A stretch of 64,000 bases of DNA from Methanosarcina thermophila TM-1 (GCF_000969885.1 NZ_CP009501.1:1674001-1738000); one strand, 5' to 3'; positions 28,984-38,717 are shown, numbered from the stretch's first letter. Notes: generated by a model not told the origin, from the sequence alone. Translations and numbers: made by a program.

Positions 28984-29261
28984 CGAAATTTATCAGGTTG
29001 TCAGGTGAGTGCAGACCTGCTTTTAAAAGAAGGCTAGATAAATATTATTAGATTTTTGAGCACTTATAGATATCTTTGTTAAATCCGTTCGGGTAAAGGT
29101 GAAAAAGCAGCTCAATATGACTCAAAAAAGGATAATCGTTTTAAAAACTCTTCAGTTATACAAATGAAGGATTATGTGAAATAAAATATTTAAGTAGACT
29201 GAATATTTTCTTCATTCAGTCCACTCTAAAACCAAACATTCAGTCCGCTCTAGAACCAGAC

Positions 29262-30254
29262 TCATTTCTCCTCAACTATTACAGACCCGCGCATGGAAGG
29301 ATGAATCAAGCAAGAATATTCATACGTGCCTGCGTCAGTAAACTGGAACTCATAAGATTCTCCTTCTTGCAATATGCCGGAGTCGAAAGTAGAACCTGTA
29401 GCTGTATGATTAGCTGAATCAAGGTTTGTCCATCTGACAGTATCACCTGTTGATATTGTAACTGATTCGGGATTAAAGGCAAAACTGCTGATTGACACCT
29501 CGACAGTCTTTCCGCCTGCAGCCTCCATTCCATCCATTCCGGTCGTGTTGTCCATGCCGATCATGTTGTCCATGCCGGTTATGTTCCTCATGGCTTCGGG
29601 CGTATAGCATTTCATGACTCCAAAAAGATAGCATTTCTCTGTGCCCGTCACATTATACATGCTCATGTTGTCCATTCCGGTCATGTTGTCCATGCCGGTC
29701 ATCATGTTGTCCATTTCAGTCATGTTATCGCCGGTCATATTACCCATCATAGCATCGGGCATATAACACTTTACGGCTATGGCAAAATAACACTTCTTCA
29801 TGCCGGTCATGTTATCCATGCCAGTCATGTTGTCCATGCCTGTTACATCGTCCGTGTCTGCCATGTCGTCCATGCCAGTCATGTTATCCATTCTAGCCAT
29901 GCTATCCATCTCAGTCATATTATACATGCCAGTCATGTTGTCCATGGCTTCGGGCATATAACATTTCATTATTCCTGCTAGGTAACAGGTCTTCATTTCG
30001 GTCATGTTATCGGTCATGTTATCCATTCTAGCCATGCTATCCATATCAGTCATGTTATACATATAAGTCATATTTTCCATGGCTTCGGGCGTATAACACT
30101 TCATGACTCCGAGAAGATAGCATTTCTCCATTCCGGTCATTTTATTCATTCCAGTCATGTTATCCATGCTGGTCATGTTAGTCTTTGCTTGCGCGGATAC
30201 AAGAGATAAGGATAAGCATAATACTAGAAGGAAAACTATCAATTTCAGTTTCAT
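29262..30254 (-). CDS. Secreted Asn-Met-Thr repeat protein with C-terminal cupredoxin domain
   Basis: About 330 residues. A signal peptide (about 1-22) is followed by about 215 residues of DNMTGM-type repeats. These are interrupted several times by a Cys/Tyr module (KCYLLGVMKCYTPEAM). The last 85 residues form a plastocyanin-like domain (SISSFAFNPESVTISTGDTV). Its type 1 copper ligands are visible: His in ANHTA, Cys in YSC, His in LIHPS and Met in SMRG. Each NMT is both a methionine and an N-glycosylation sequon. The protein is probably extracellular, heavily glycosylated and copper-binding. The ATG at 30254 follows GGGGGGT; an ATG at 30269 is upstream of it. Confidence 0.82.
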   Translation of the reverse strand: MKLKLIVFLLVLCLSLSLVSAQAKTNMTSMDNMTGMNKMTGMEKCYLLGVMKCYTPEAMENMTYMYNMTDMDSMARMDNMTDNMTEMKTCYLAGIMKCYMPEAMDNMTGMYNMTEMDSMARMDNMTGMDDMADTDDVTGMDNMTGMDNMTGMKKCYFAIAVKCYMPDAMMGNMTGDNMTEMDNMMTGMDNMTGMDNMSMYNVTGTEKCYLFGVMKCYTPEAMRNITGMDNMIGMDNTTGMDGMEAAGGKTVEVSISSFAFNPESVTISTGDTVRWTNLDSANHTATGSTFDSGILQEGESYEFQFTDAGTYEYSCLIHPSMRGSVIVEEK

Positions 30255-30355
30255 TCTTTTACCCCCCATATGCGAATTCAGTAAATTGAACTAATTGAGC
30301 ATATATAATAAAATAAAAATTAATTTAATATAAATCAATTAAACAATAATGGTCG

Positions 30356-30372
30356 ATTTATAAATATTTAAT
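30356..30372 (-). promoter_or_regulatory. TATA-like element for the cupredoxin repeat gene
   Basis: ATTTATAAA (read on the minus strand) lies about 105 bases before the start at 30254. The surrounding 37 bases closely match those at 32161-32200 upstream of the second repeat gene, which supports a shared, conserved promoter. Confidence 0.45.
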
Positions 30373-30830
30373 CTATATTAACTACAGCAGCTAGTCAGGT
30401 TTTCGTAATCAAGGGTCTTTTAAGGAGTAGATCTATCACATTTTATTACATTAGTAAAATCTGACTCACAAATTGCCAGACTCCTTTTTAGAGCATTAAT
30501 CCTTCAAGATTATTTTTTTGATTTGAGAGTTACTTAACTCTGAATACTCAGTAGAAGGAGAATCAGAATATATTGAAACCTGATCTTAGATAATCAGAGA
30601 TCAGATATAAAAAGAGAATTATCGGATAAAACAAAGGAAAGAATTGAAAGAAATGAATCGACAGATAAAATAAAGAAATGTGAACTGCAAACCATCTACA
30701 GGTTTGCAGCCTTTATTTTTAATCTGGCTTCTTTAACCAGGACAGTAGATCATTCATTTCTCATCCTAGCTTTATATGTACATCTTCATCGATCATTGAC
30801 TACAACATGCCTCAGGTCATGTTCCTTATC
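30373..30830. other. Intergenic region between the two repeat-protein genes
   Basis: Beyond the promoter of the left gene, about 450 AT-rich bases without a supported gene. They include the 3' end of the second repeat gene's transcript. Confidence 0.4.
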
Positions 30831-32084
30831 TCAGTCCATGCTTTCTACTTCAGCAAAAGTTGTAGTCTGATTTACATCACAGGTGGCGCTCTTGGTCACG
30901 ATTGAAATCGTGTCTCCAATGCTCCTAATTACAGCCACCTTTCCAGTTACGTTATACGTGTCCTCATCCATACCTTCGTCATCGGATATATCAGTAATAT
31001 CCCCAACTATAGTCTTGTTTCCATCCATTGTGGTAAGGTCAGCCAGATGCTTGTCTATTTTCTCGGCCGTTCCGATCATGTAATCTACATTGCTAATTAC
31101 AGCCATCTTTCCAACAAGATTACACTCCACGGGTTGGTTGCCTGTATCTTCAAACATTCCGGTCATATTACTCATTATTTCGGACATCTCATCGATGTCA
31201 TCGATGTCTTTAATCACAATTATCTGTCTGGTCATATCACCTGTTACATTTCCGGTCATACTTCCAGCCATAAGTAAAGTCATGTTGCCAATGCTTTCGG
31301 TTGTGCTGCCCATATCATCGGTCAGGTTGACCGTGATGGTTCCAGTCATATCTCCGATCATGACTACAGTCGTATCATTCATGGCTTCAATCATGTCTTC
31401 AATCATTTCGTCCATGTCTTCAGTCATGTTGTCGGTCATGTTGTCGGTCATATTACCGATCATATCGTCAGTAATGTAATCGGTCATATTGTCGGTCATA
31501 TTGTCGGTCATATTGTCGGTCATGTTGTCGGTCATGTTGTCGGTCATGTTATCCATGCCAGTCATGATTTCTGTCCTTCCGAAGATGACTACGCTTCCGG
31601 GCATATCATCCATTCTTCCGACCACAACCGCTTTTTCTGTCATGTTGCCAAAGTCTTTGATTAAAATTATCTTTCCAGTAACATCAAGCTCCATGCTTTG
31701 AGAGACATTATTCATGTCTTCAGTCATGTTGTCGGTCATATTACCGGTCATGTTGTCAGTCATGTTACCGATCATATTACCGGTCATGTTATCGGTCATA
31801 TTGTCGGTCATACTACCGGTCATGTTATCGGTCATGCTATCGGTCATGTTGTCGGTCATATTACCGATCATGTTATCGGTCACATTATCGGTCACGTTAA
31901 CCGCTTCTTCGACTATTACCACATTTCCGGTTACATTACACTCAACGGCTTTAGTAATATTTCCGGCTATGATTACATTTATTTCATCCATATCTTCTAT
32001 CGCGTTATCCTGTGCCTGCACGGGTGCTATAAAAAGGGCAAGACATACCGCTAGCATCAGAGGAAATATCAGCTTCAATTTCAT
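30831..32084 (-). CDS. Secreted Asn-Met-Thr repeat protein, no cupredoxin domain
   Basis: 417 residues. A signal peptide (about 1-24, ending VQAQ) precedes alternating blocks. One block type is long runs of DNMTDNMTGNMT. The other is a degenerate module of the type E-C-N-V-T-G-K-V-A-V-I-x-x-I-G-D, seen about five times, with the last near the C-terminus. There are dozens of NMT sequons. No known domain is visible. It shares signal-peptide style, GGGGGG ribosome site, promoter and repeat unit with the gene at 29262, so the two are paralogs or have exchanged repeats. Extracellular, probably glycosylated; function unknown. Confidence 0.7.
   Translation of the reverse strand: MKLKLIFPLMLAVCLALFIAPVQAQDNAIEDMDEINVIIAGNITKAVECNVTGNVVIVEEAVNVTDNVTDNMIGNMTDNMTDSMTDNMTGSMTDNMTDNMTGNMIGNMTDNMTGNMTDNMTEDMNNVSQSMELDVTGKIILIKDFGNMTEKAVVVGRMDDMPGSVVIFGRTEIMTGMDNMTDNMTDNMTDNMTDNMTDNMTDYITDDMIGNMTDNMTDNMTEDMDEMIEDMIEAMNDTTVVMIGDMTGTITVNLTDDMGSTTESIGNMTLLMAGSMTGNVTGDMTRQIIVIKDIDDIDEMSEIMSNMTGMFEDTGNQPVECNLVGKMAVISNVDYMIGTAEKIDKHLADLTTMDGNKTIVGDITDISDDEGMDEDTYNVTGKVAVIRSIGDTISIVTKSATCDVNQTTTFAEVESMD
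31420..31890 (-). repeat. 12-bp coding tandem repeats (Asp-Asn-Met-Thr)
   Basis: The plus-strand unit TTGTCGGTCATG and near variants recur in two clusters (about 31424-31552 and 31721-31890), each unit encoding four residues. Antisense frames through it look open only because the period is a multiple of three. Confidence 0.85.
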
Positions 32085-32642
32085 TCTCTACCCCCCGAGT
32101 TGATTATTAAGTTTTTGAGTAGAATAAAAAATAATTTAATACAATTATCTTAATAATAAAGGATCAGATTATAAATAATTAATCTCTATTAACTATAGAG
32201 ATTAGTCGAGTTATAGGTGTCAATCGGCATTTTAAAAGTAGATATTTGTCATATATTTATTATGTTTGACGTAAGAGATATTAAGCAGTATCATTTGAAA
32301 AGCTTCTCGAAAAATCACGTTTAACGTTTATTTTAGATTGTCCTCCAGTTCCTAACCTCAGCCTTCTTATATCCTGCATGATGCAACCTAAACCCTTCCT
32401 TATTATGCACTTACGACTACACCAGGTTATTTGGTAACATGGCAAAAGAGCCACAGTAAGGCCTCGAAATTCTTATTAAAGCTTTAAGATCACATTATTG
32501 GAAAAGTTCAAGATAGCAACACAGTCAGTCTCAAGGGAAAAGAGCGGAAGAAGCGTGCTTAAAGACGCAACAAAAAACATAAATTTAATTAAAAACACGG
32601 AGAATAGAGCACGACTTTACTGACAATAACCGGTGTTGTTAT
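32085..32642. other. Intergenic region with the repeat gene's promoter
   Basis: 558 bases. A TATA-like element (ATTTATAAT on the minus strand, 32168-32183) lies about 90 bases before the start at 32084, in sequence homologous to 30351-30390. The rest shows nothing recognisable. Confidence 0.45.
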
Positions 32643-33053
32643 ATGGAAAATATTAAAGAATTTTTTAAGAATGATAATTTTGCTGCAATGTCAGGAATCG
32701 AACTTCTTGAAGTCTCTCCAGGGTATGCAAAAGCCGTCATGAATATAGAAGAAAAACACCTGAATGCCCTGAAAACCGTACAGGGAGGAGCACTGTTTAC
32801 CCTTGCAGATCTTGCTTTTGCTGCAGCCTCAAATGCATACGGCAATGTTGCTGTTGCTATCAATGCAAATATCTCTTTCGTGAAAGCCGCAACAGGGAAA
32901 ACTCTTACTGCCGAGGCAAAAGAAACATCTATTAACCCCAAAATTTCAACGTATACCGTAAACATAACTGACGATAAAGGAGACCTGGTGGCGATTTTTC
33001 AGGGCATGGGTTACAGGAAAAAGATTTCACTTGATGAGCTATCCCGCATTTGA
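32643..33053 (+). CDS. PaaI-type hotdog-fold thioesterase
   Basis: 136 residues, a single hotdog domain. HLNALKTVQGGALFTLADLAFAAASNA (about 38-64) is the PaaI/4HBT signature; in most members the position before N-x-x-x-x-x-G-G is His, kept here as HLNALKTVQGG. It should hydrolyse an acyl- or aryl-CoA. Physiological substrate unknown. The gene is isolated, followed by a convergent tRNA. Confidence 0.85.
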   Translation: MENIKEFFKNDNFAAMSGIELLEVSPGYAKAVMNIEEKHLNALKTVQGGALFTLADLAFAAASNAYGNVAVAINANISFVKAATGKTLTAEAKETSINPKISTYTVNITDDKGDLVAIFQGMGYRKKISLDELSRI

Positions 33054-33237
33054 ATTAGCCGGATTAATCTAAAACAGGCAGGCAGGGATCTCCAGAAGAT
33101 TTCCTCTAAAACCGTTATAAGGTGTTCTGAGGGTTAACTGGAGAGAATATAAGAGAGAATATAAAACATATTTCTTTAAAACATAATTTAAGCTAGAAAA
33201 GAAACCAGTTTTAAAAAAGAGTTAAGAGAATTTTCAA

Positions 33238-33309
33238 TGCGACTGCCGGGATTCGAACCCGGGTTCTAAGCTTGGGAAGCTCAGGTCATAGCCACTAAAC
33301 CACAGTCGC
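33238..33309 (-). tRNA. tRNA-Gly (anticodon CCC)
   Basis: Reading the minus strand: acceptor GCGACTG pairs with CAGTCGC; a D arm (GTTTAGTGGCTATGACC) is followed by anticodon stem TGAGC/GCTTA with loop TTCCCAA. The T arm is CCGGGTTCGAATCCCGG and the discriminator is A. The loop gives anticodon CCC, decoding GGG (Gly). CCA is not encoded. No intron. Confidence 0.92.
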
Positions 33310-33516
33310 ATAAGGATGTAAAGAAGTGCTGTGTATTTTTTCATGCATCTTTTAGATATTAAAGGTTTCGGTGAAAGGACGAAACGGCAAGGATAGCTGT
33401 TTTATTGGCAAAAGAGGAAAAACTCTATTTCTGAAAATAGAGGGTGCAAAGCATAAAGACCTGAGGGTGGAATAATATAAGAGAAAAATTTCAAAGCGTT
33501 TTTCGGGGAGAGGGCA

Positions 33517-35265
33517 ATGGCTCGGTTTATAGAGCTTGCAGAGCTTTTTGAAGAACTTGAAAAGATAACATCTCATAAAGAGATCGTCAGGAAGATTGCA
33601 AACTTTTACTAGGAATTGGAAGGAAAGGAAGTAAAGGACAGTGCATACCTTTTTCTCGGAAGCATAGGACCTGCGTTTGAAAAGACGACACTGGGAGTAG
33701 GGGATAAGATTGCTTTAAAAGCAATTGCATCTGCATACAGAGTTTCAGAAGAGGAGGTGAAAAAAAGATATTCAACTACAGGGGATCTTGGGGATGTGGC
33801 GTTTGAGTTAAGTAGGGGAGAAGGAAAGTCGCTTACAATTGATGAAGTATTCGGAAAGCTCAGGGAAATAAAGGAAACCTCAGGAAAAGGAAGTCAGGAA
33901 GAAAAAGTCAGGCTGCTTTCCAGTATCCTGCAACGAGCCAGCCCGGAAGAAGGGAAATATATAGTCAGGATTGTGCTGGGGAAGCTCAGGCTGGGTTTTG
34001 GGGATCAGTTTTTGCTTGAAGCACTTTCTCTTGCTTTTACAGGAGATAAAAAATATACCGCTAAGATCAAGGAGAGCTACAATGTCTGCACCGACATTGG
34101 AGAGCTTGCAGAATCCCTTTCAGAGCATGGCACCAGAGCTCTTGGACGCTTTTCCATAAAACTGGGACGACCTGTCAGGTCAATGCTTGCCCAGCGAGTA
34201 GAATCTTTTGAAGAGATAGAAAAAAGGATTCCCGGAGAAAAGGCAGTTGAAGAAAAGTATGATGGGGAAAGAGTTCAGATCCATAAAAACGGAAACGAGA
34301 TCAAAGCCTTTTCTCGAAGGCTCGAGGATATAACTGCCCAATATCCTGATCTTGTGGAAGCAGTCAGGAGAGACATTAACGCAGAGAAAATCGTGCTTGA
34401 TGGGGAAATCATTGCATATGTTGAAGGCAGTAAAGCCGATGACTCTACCCAGGAATTTTATTCATTCCAGAGACTGATGCAGAGGCGCAGGAAATATGAG
34501 GTTCAAAAATATGCTGAAATCTTCCCTGTTGCAGTATTCTTTTTCGATATCCTGTACCTAGAAGGAAAGTCCCTCCTGAAAGAACCTTACCCCAGGAGAA
34601 GAGCTCTTCTCGAGGAAAATGTAAAGCAATCCGAAGCTCTTCGCATGGCTGGAAGAATTGTTACGGACAATCTTGAGGAGATAGAGGATTTTTTCAACAA
34701 GACTCTAGAAAAGAAGCTTGAAGGAATTATAATCAAATCCATGAGCAGCAATGCGGTTTACGAAGCCGGAAAAAGGAGCTGGTTCTGGCTCAAGTGGAAA
34801 GAAGAATATGCCGAAGGAATGCGAGAGACCTTTGACCTTGTAATTGTAGGTAAATATTACGGGCGAGGAAAGAGGAAAGGCTCATTTGGAGCTCTCCTCT
34901 GCGCTATTCTCAACGAAGAAGAGCAGCGTTTTGAGACTTTTACGAAAGTAGGTACAGGATTTACAGAAAGGGACGCAAAGGAAATCGACAGCCTGCTTTC
35001 AGAGCATATAGTGAATGAAATCCCTAAAAACGTACTCATAAAAAGTAGGATGATGCCCGATATTTTAGTAGAGCCCACTGTGGTTATCGAGGTTCTTGGT
35101 GCGGAAATCACGAAAAGTCCTGGTCATACCGCAGGACAGGGAGAAGGAGATACAGGGCTTGCCCTGCGCTTTCCTCGATTTTTGCGTATAAGATATGATA
35201 AAGGACCTGCAGATGTCAATACAGTTAAAGAAATCATGAATTTGAAGGAAGGAATAGGCGTTTAA
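33517..35265 (+). CDS. lig: ATP-dependent DNA ligase with an in-frame amber codon at residue 32
   Basis: Seals DNA nicks using ATP. From the ATG at 33517 (GGGGAG 6 bases upstream) the frame reads an N-terminal ligase helix (ARFIELAELFEELEKI) to ANFY, then TAG at 33610-33612, then ELEGKEVKDSAYLFLGS with no further interruption. Motif I is EEKYDGER (catalytic Lys about residue 247 counting the amber as 32), followed by DGEIIAY, EGIIIKS, WFWLKWK and the C-terminal OB fold. Archaeal ligases have sequence on both sides of this point. Pyrrolysine insertion at TAG is therefore plausible. Otherwise translation would start at a poorly supported TTG at 33616 and lose 33 residues. Followed 78 bases later by polX. 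Confidence 0.9.
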
Positions 35266-35343
35266 AGATTCAGGCAGGAAAGAAAGTAAGAAAGAAGTAC
35301 GGGAAGCACAGAAAAGCAAAATAGAGGAGATAGGGGGAAGCAG

Positions 35344-37098
35344 TTGAGAAATCGCGAAGTAGCTGAGTTACTTTATGAAGCTGCTGATATTCTTGAGTAT
35401 CAGCAGGTTGAGTGGAAACCGCGAGCTTATCGGAGAGCCGCCCAGATGATAGAAAACCTCGGGGAAGACATAGAGAATATTTATGCCAGAGAAGGAAAAG
35501 CCGGCTTGATCAAAATTCCAGGTGTTGGGAAGTCCATTGCTGATCATATTGCTGAGTATCTCGAAACAGGCAAAGTTGAAAAATTTGAGAAACTCAAAGG
35601 GAAAGCCCCTTCAGGTGCTGCGGAACTCATGGAAATCCGCGGGCTTGGCGCAAAAAAAATGAAAAAGCTTGCCGACACCCTGGGGATAAGGACGCTCTCA
35701 GATCTTAAAAACGCGATCGCTGCCCACAGGCTCAGGAGGCTCGAAGGCTTCGGAGAAAAAACTGAGGAAAATCTGGCAAAAGCAATTGAGCAGTATGAGA
35801 AAAGTCATTCCCGAATAGCTCTCGGGAAAGCGCTTCCAATCGCAGACGAGATTATATTCACTTTAAAAGCCAGGTGTAAGGATACAACCTCTAAAGTTGA
35901 TCTTTCAAAGATAATCTACACCGGCTCACTTCGCAGGTTAAAAGAGACGATCGGTGATATTGACATCCTGGCAGAAGCTGAAAAAGGAGAAGCTTTAAAG
36001 GTAATGAATTGTTTTGTCTCCCTTCCTGATGTTGATCAGGTTATCTTAAAAGGTAGCACAAAAAGCAGCGTGATCCTGAAAGAAGGAACTGCTATTGACC
36101 TGAGAGTAGTTCCACCTGAAAGCTATGGGGCAGCTCTTCAGTATTTCACAGGCTCAAAGGAACACAACATAGAACTCAGGAACATTGCCATAAAGAAGGG
36201 TTACAAACTTTCGGAGTACGGGCTGTATATAAAGGAGTCCGGAAAACAGATTGCAGGCAGTAGTGAAGAAGAGATTTATAAGGCACTTGGTCTTGCCTAC
36301 ATCCCGCCCGAACTTCGTGAAAACAGGGGAGAGATTAAAGCCGCTGCAAAAAATGCCCTCCCAAAACTGATAGAACAAAGCGATCTCAGGGGAGATCTCC
36401 ATGTGCACACAAACTACAGCGAAGGAAAGGATAGCCTTAAAACCATGATTGAAAGAGCAGAAGCTCTTGGCTATGAATATATCGCAATAACTGACCATTC
36501 CCGCTCCCAGAAGATTGCCAGGGGTCTGGAAATTGAGAAATTAAAAGCTCAGTGGAAAGAGATAGATAAACTTTCAAAGTGCTTCCGGATAAAAATTCTT
36601 AAAGGCTCCGAGGTTGACATCCTGAAAGATGGGACCCTTGATTTCCCGGATGAAATTCTCAAAGAACTCGATATTGTCTTAGGATCCATACACTCCGGTT
36701 TTGCCTTGCCTGAGAAAGAAATGACCGAAAGAATTGTCACGGCTCTGGAGAACAGGTATCTTGATATCCTTGCCCACCCTTCAGGCAGGCTGCTTGGGAA
36801 AAGGGAGCCTTATGCCGTTAATTATGAAAGGGTTTTTGAGGCTGCGGCTGCAAACGGAAAATTGATCGAGATCAACAGCCAGCCTTCAAGGCTTGACCTC
36901 AACGACGAACTCATCCTGCGGGCAAAAACCTTTGGCATTAAATTTTGCATCTCCACTGACAGCCATTCCGCTGCCGACCTTACCTTCATGCGATACGGGG
37001 TAGGACAGGCACGGCGCGGCTGGCTAGAAAAAGAAGATGTGGTAAACACTTACCCCTACACCAGGCTTAAAGAAGTATTAAAGAAACTCAAAGAATAA
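35344..37098 (+). CDS. polX: DNA polymerase X family protein with PHP phosphoesterase domain (PolX)
   Basis: 584 residues, TTG start with GGGGG upstream. Domains: N-terminal 8-kDa-like region with two helix-hairpin-helix motifs (IPGVGKSIADHI, IRGLGAKKMKKLA; 58-111). The palm has metal aspartates in GDIDIL (D205, D207) and IDLRV (D252). The C-terminal PHP domain begins with DLHVHTNYSEG (351-361) and retains HSGF, HPSGR and STDSH metal ligands. PolX enzymes fill short gaps in base excision repair and the PHP part is a 3'-5' exonuclease. It lies directly behind the DNA ligase, so a repair operon is likely. Confidence 0.94.
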   Translation: MRNREVAELLYEAADILEYQQVEWKPRAYRRAAQMIENLGEDIENIYAREGKAGLIKIPGVGKSIADHIAEYLETGKVEKFEKLKGKAPSGAAELMEIRGLGAKKMKKLADTLGIRTLSDLKNAIAAHRLRRLEGFGEKTEENLAKAIEQYEKSHSRIALGKALPIADEIIFTLKARCKDTTSKVDLSKIIYTGSLRRLKETIGDIDILAEAEKGEALKVMNCFVSLPDVDQVILKGSTKSSVILKEGTAIDLRVVPPESYGAALQYFTGSKEHNIELRNIAIKKGYKLSEYGLYIKESGKQIAGSSEEEIYKALGLAYIPPELRENRGEIKAAAKNALPKLIEQSDLRGDLHVHTNYSEGKDSLKTMIERAEALGYEYIAITDHSRSQKIARGLEIEKLKAQWKEIDKLSKCFRIKILKGSEVDILKDGTLDFPDEILKELDIVLGSIHSGFALPEKEMTERIVTALENRYLDILAHPSGRLLGKREPYAVNYERVFEAAAANGKLIEINSQPSRLDLNDELILRAKTFGIKFCISTDSHSAADLTFMRYGVGQARRGWLEKEDVVNTYPYTRLKEVLKKLKE

Positions 37099-37109
37099 TA
37101 AATTTGTAA

Positions 37110-37235
37110 CGAGACTGCTGCGCCGGTTTATCACCAAGCGTTACGCCGCTTGACCACGCCGTTGCTCGGGGTTTTCGCTCAAGCCTTTTTCAAAAGGCTT
37201 GTGATCAAACTTTCTCAAAAAAAGCTTGCGAAACA
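37110..37235. repeat. Hairpin-rich intergenic mosaic repeat, copy B
   Basis: Contains GCGCCGGTTTATCAC (reverse complement of a module in copy A), TTTCGCTCAAGCCTTTT in the same orientation as copy A, and a hairpin AAGCCTTTT/AAAAGGCTT at 37191-37210. It separates polX from the decarboxylase gene and may terminate the lig-polX transcript. Confidence 0.6.
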
Positions 37236-37305
37236 GTAATAAAGGAGTAAAAGTTCAAATTGATGTAAAACCCATTAAACAAAAATCAGGCAAAAGGTCA
37301 CAATA

Positions 37306-38568
37306 ATGGTCTCAAAAAATCTCCCATTTACAAAAGAAGAAATCCTTAAAATTATAGAAAAATATCCCACTCCTTTTCATATTTATGATGAGAAAGCTAT
37401 CAGGGAAAACGCCAGAAAGCTGAAATCCGCCTTTAAAGATATTCCCGGCTTCAAAGAGTTTTTTGCAGTAAAAGCCCTTCCTAACCCTTTTATCCTTAAG
37501 ATCCTCAAAGAGGAAGGCTTCGGGGCAGACTGCAGTTCTCTTCCAGAACTTATCCTTGCGGAGAAAGCAGGGATGACCGGCAATGATATTATGTTCAGCT
37601 CAAATGATACGCCAGCCGAGGAGTTTATAAAAGCAAAGGAACTTGGCGGCTACATCAACCTTGACGATATCAGTCATATCGATTACCTGGAAAGATCTGC
37701 AGGGCTTCCGGATATCATTTGCTTCAGGTACAATCCCGGACCCCTGAAAGAAGGAAATGCTATCATAGGAAAGCCGGAAGAGGCGAAGTATGGATTTACA
37801 CGAGAACAGATGTTTGAAGGGTACAGGATCCTCAGGGACAGGGGCGTGAAGCGCTTCGGGATGCACACTATGGTAGCCTCGAACGAACTGAATCCTGATT
37901 ACTTTGTGGAAACCGCAAGGATTCTTTTCGAACTTATAGTTGAAATCTCAAAGGAACTCAACATAAACTTCGAATTTGTAAACCTGGGCGGAGGCATTGG
38001 CATCCCTTACAGACCCGAAGAAGAGCCTGTCTCTTACGAAGCCATTGCAAAAGGTGTAAAGGAAGCTTACGAGGCTACTATCACAGCTAACGGGCTTCAT
38101 CCACTTAAAGTCTTCATGGAATGCGGTCGCGTGATTACAGGTCCCTACGGATACCTGATTTCCCGGGTAAGACATCTCAAGCATACCTACAAGGACTATG
38201 TTGGGATGGACTCCTGTATGGCAAACCTGATGCGTCCTGGCATGTACGGAGCCTATCACCATATAACCGTGCTCGGAAAGGAAAATGAGCCGCCTGTCCG
38301 CAAATACGACGTAACCGGCTCCCTCTGCGAAAACAATGATAAGTTTGCAATCGACCGCCCGCTTCCTGAAATCGAAATCGGAGATATCCTTGTAATTCAT
38401 GATACAGGAGCTCACGGGCATGCAATGGGCTTCAATTATAACGGAAAACTCCGCTCTGCCGAACTACTTCTCAGGGAAGACGGAAGCGTTGTACAGATCA
38501 GGAGAGCTGAGACTATTGAGGATTACTTTGCAACCCTCGACTTTGAAGCCCTGAAAGACTTCAAGTAA
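37306..38568 (+). CDS. Diaminopimelate decarboxylase-like PLP enzyme
   Basis: 420 residues, fold-III (alanine racemase-type) decarboxylase. The PLP lysine is in FFAVKALPNP (about 47-56). GGGIGIPY (about 227-234), MECGRVITG, GSLCENNDKFA and GAHGHAMGFNYNGKLR are the counterparts of the DAP decarboxylase motifs. The usual HCHIGS is replaced by MHTMVAS and EPGR by ECGR, so the substrate may differ from meso-diaminopimelate. Related enzymes act on ornithine, arginine or carboxynorspermidine. Stands alone behind the mosaic repeat. Confidence 0.82.
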   Translation: MVSKNLPFTKEEILKIIEKYPTPFHIYDEKAIRENARKLKSAFKDIPGFKEFFAVKALPNPFILKILKEEGFGADCSSLPELILAEKAGMTGNDIMFSSNDTPAEEFIKAKELGGYINLDDISHIDYLERSAGLPDIICFRYNPGPLKEGNAIIGKPEEAKYGFTREQMFEGYRILRDRGVKRFGMHTMVASNELNPDYFVETARILFELIVEISKELNINFEFVNLGGGIGIPYRPEEEPVSYEAIAKGVKEAYEATITANGLHPLKVFMECGRVITGPYGYLISRVRHLKHTYKDYVGMDSCMANLMRPGMYGAYHHITVLGKENEPPVRKYDVTGSLCENNDKFAIDRPLPEIEIGDILVIHDTGAHGHAMGFNYNGKLRSAELLLREDGSVVQIRRAETIEDYFATLDFEALKDFK

Positions 38569-38717
38569 GAAAATGACTCCGCTAAAACAGAAGAGATGTC
38601 TCAAAAATTTATTGAAGGCTTAGATACAGGTGAGCAGGAGAGAAATTTTATTGATTTATCTCACTGCTGTGCCTGAATTAACCTTTTTTATACAAAATTT
38701 ATATAAAACTAAAAAAA

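Noticed and set aside
31090-32103. Long antisense frames across the Asn-Met-Thr repeat gene
   Set aside because: They exist because the repeat period is a multiple of three; they are monotonous and lack starts with ribosome sites.
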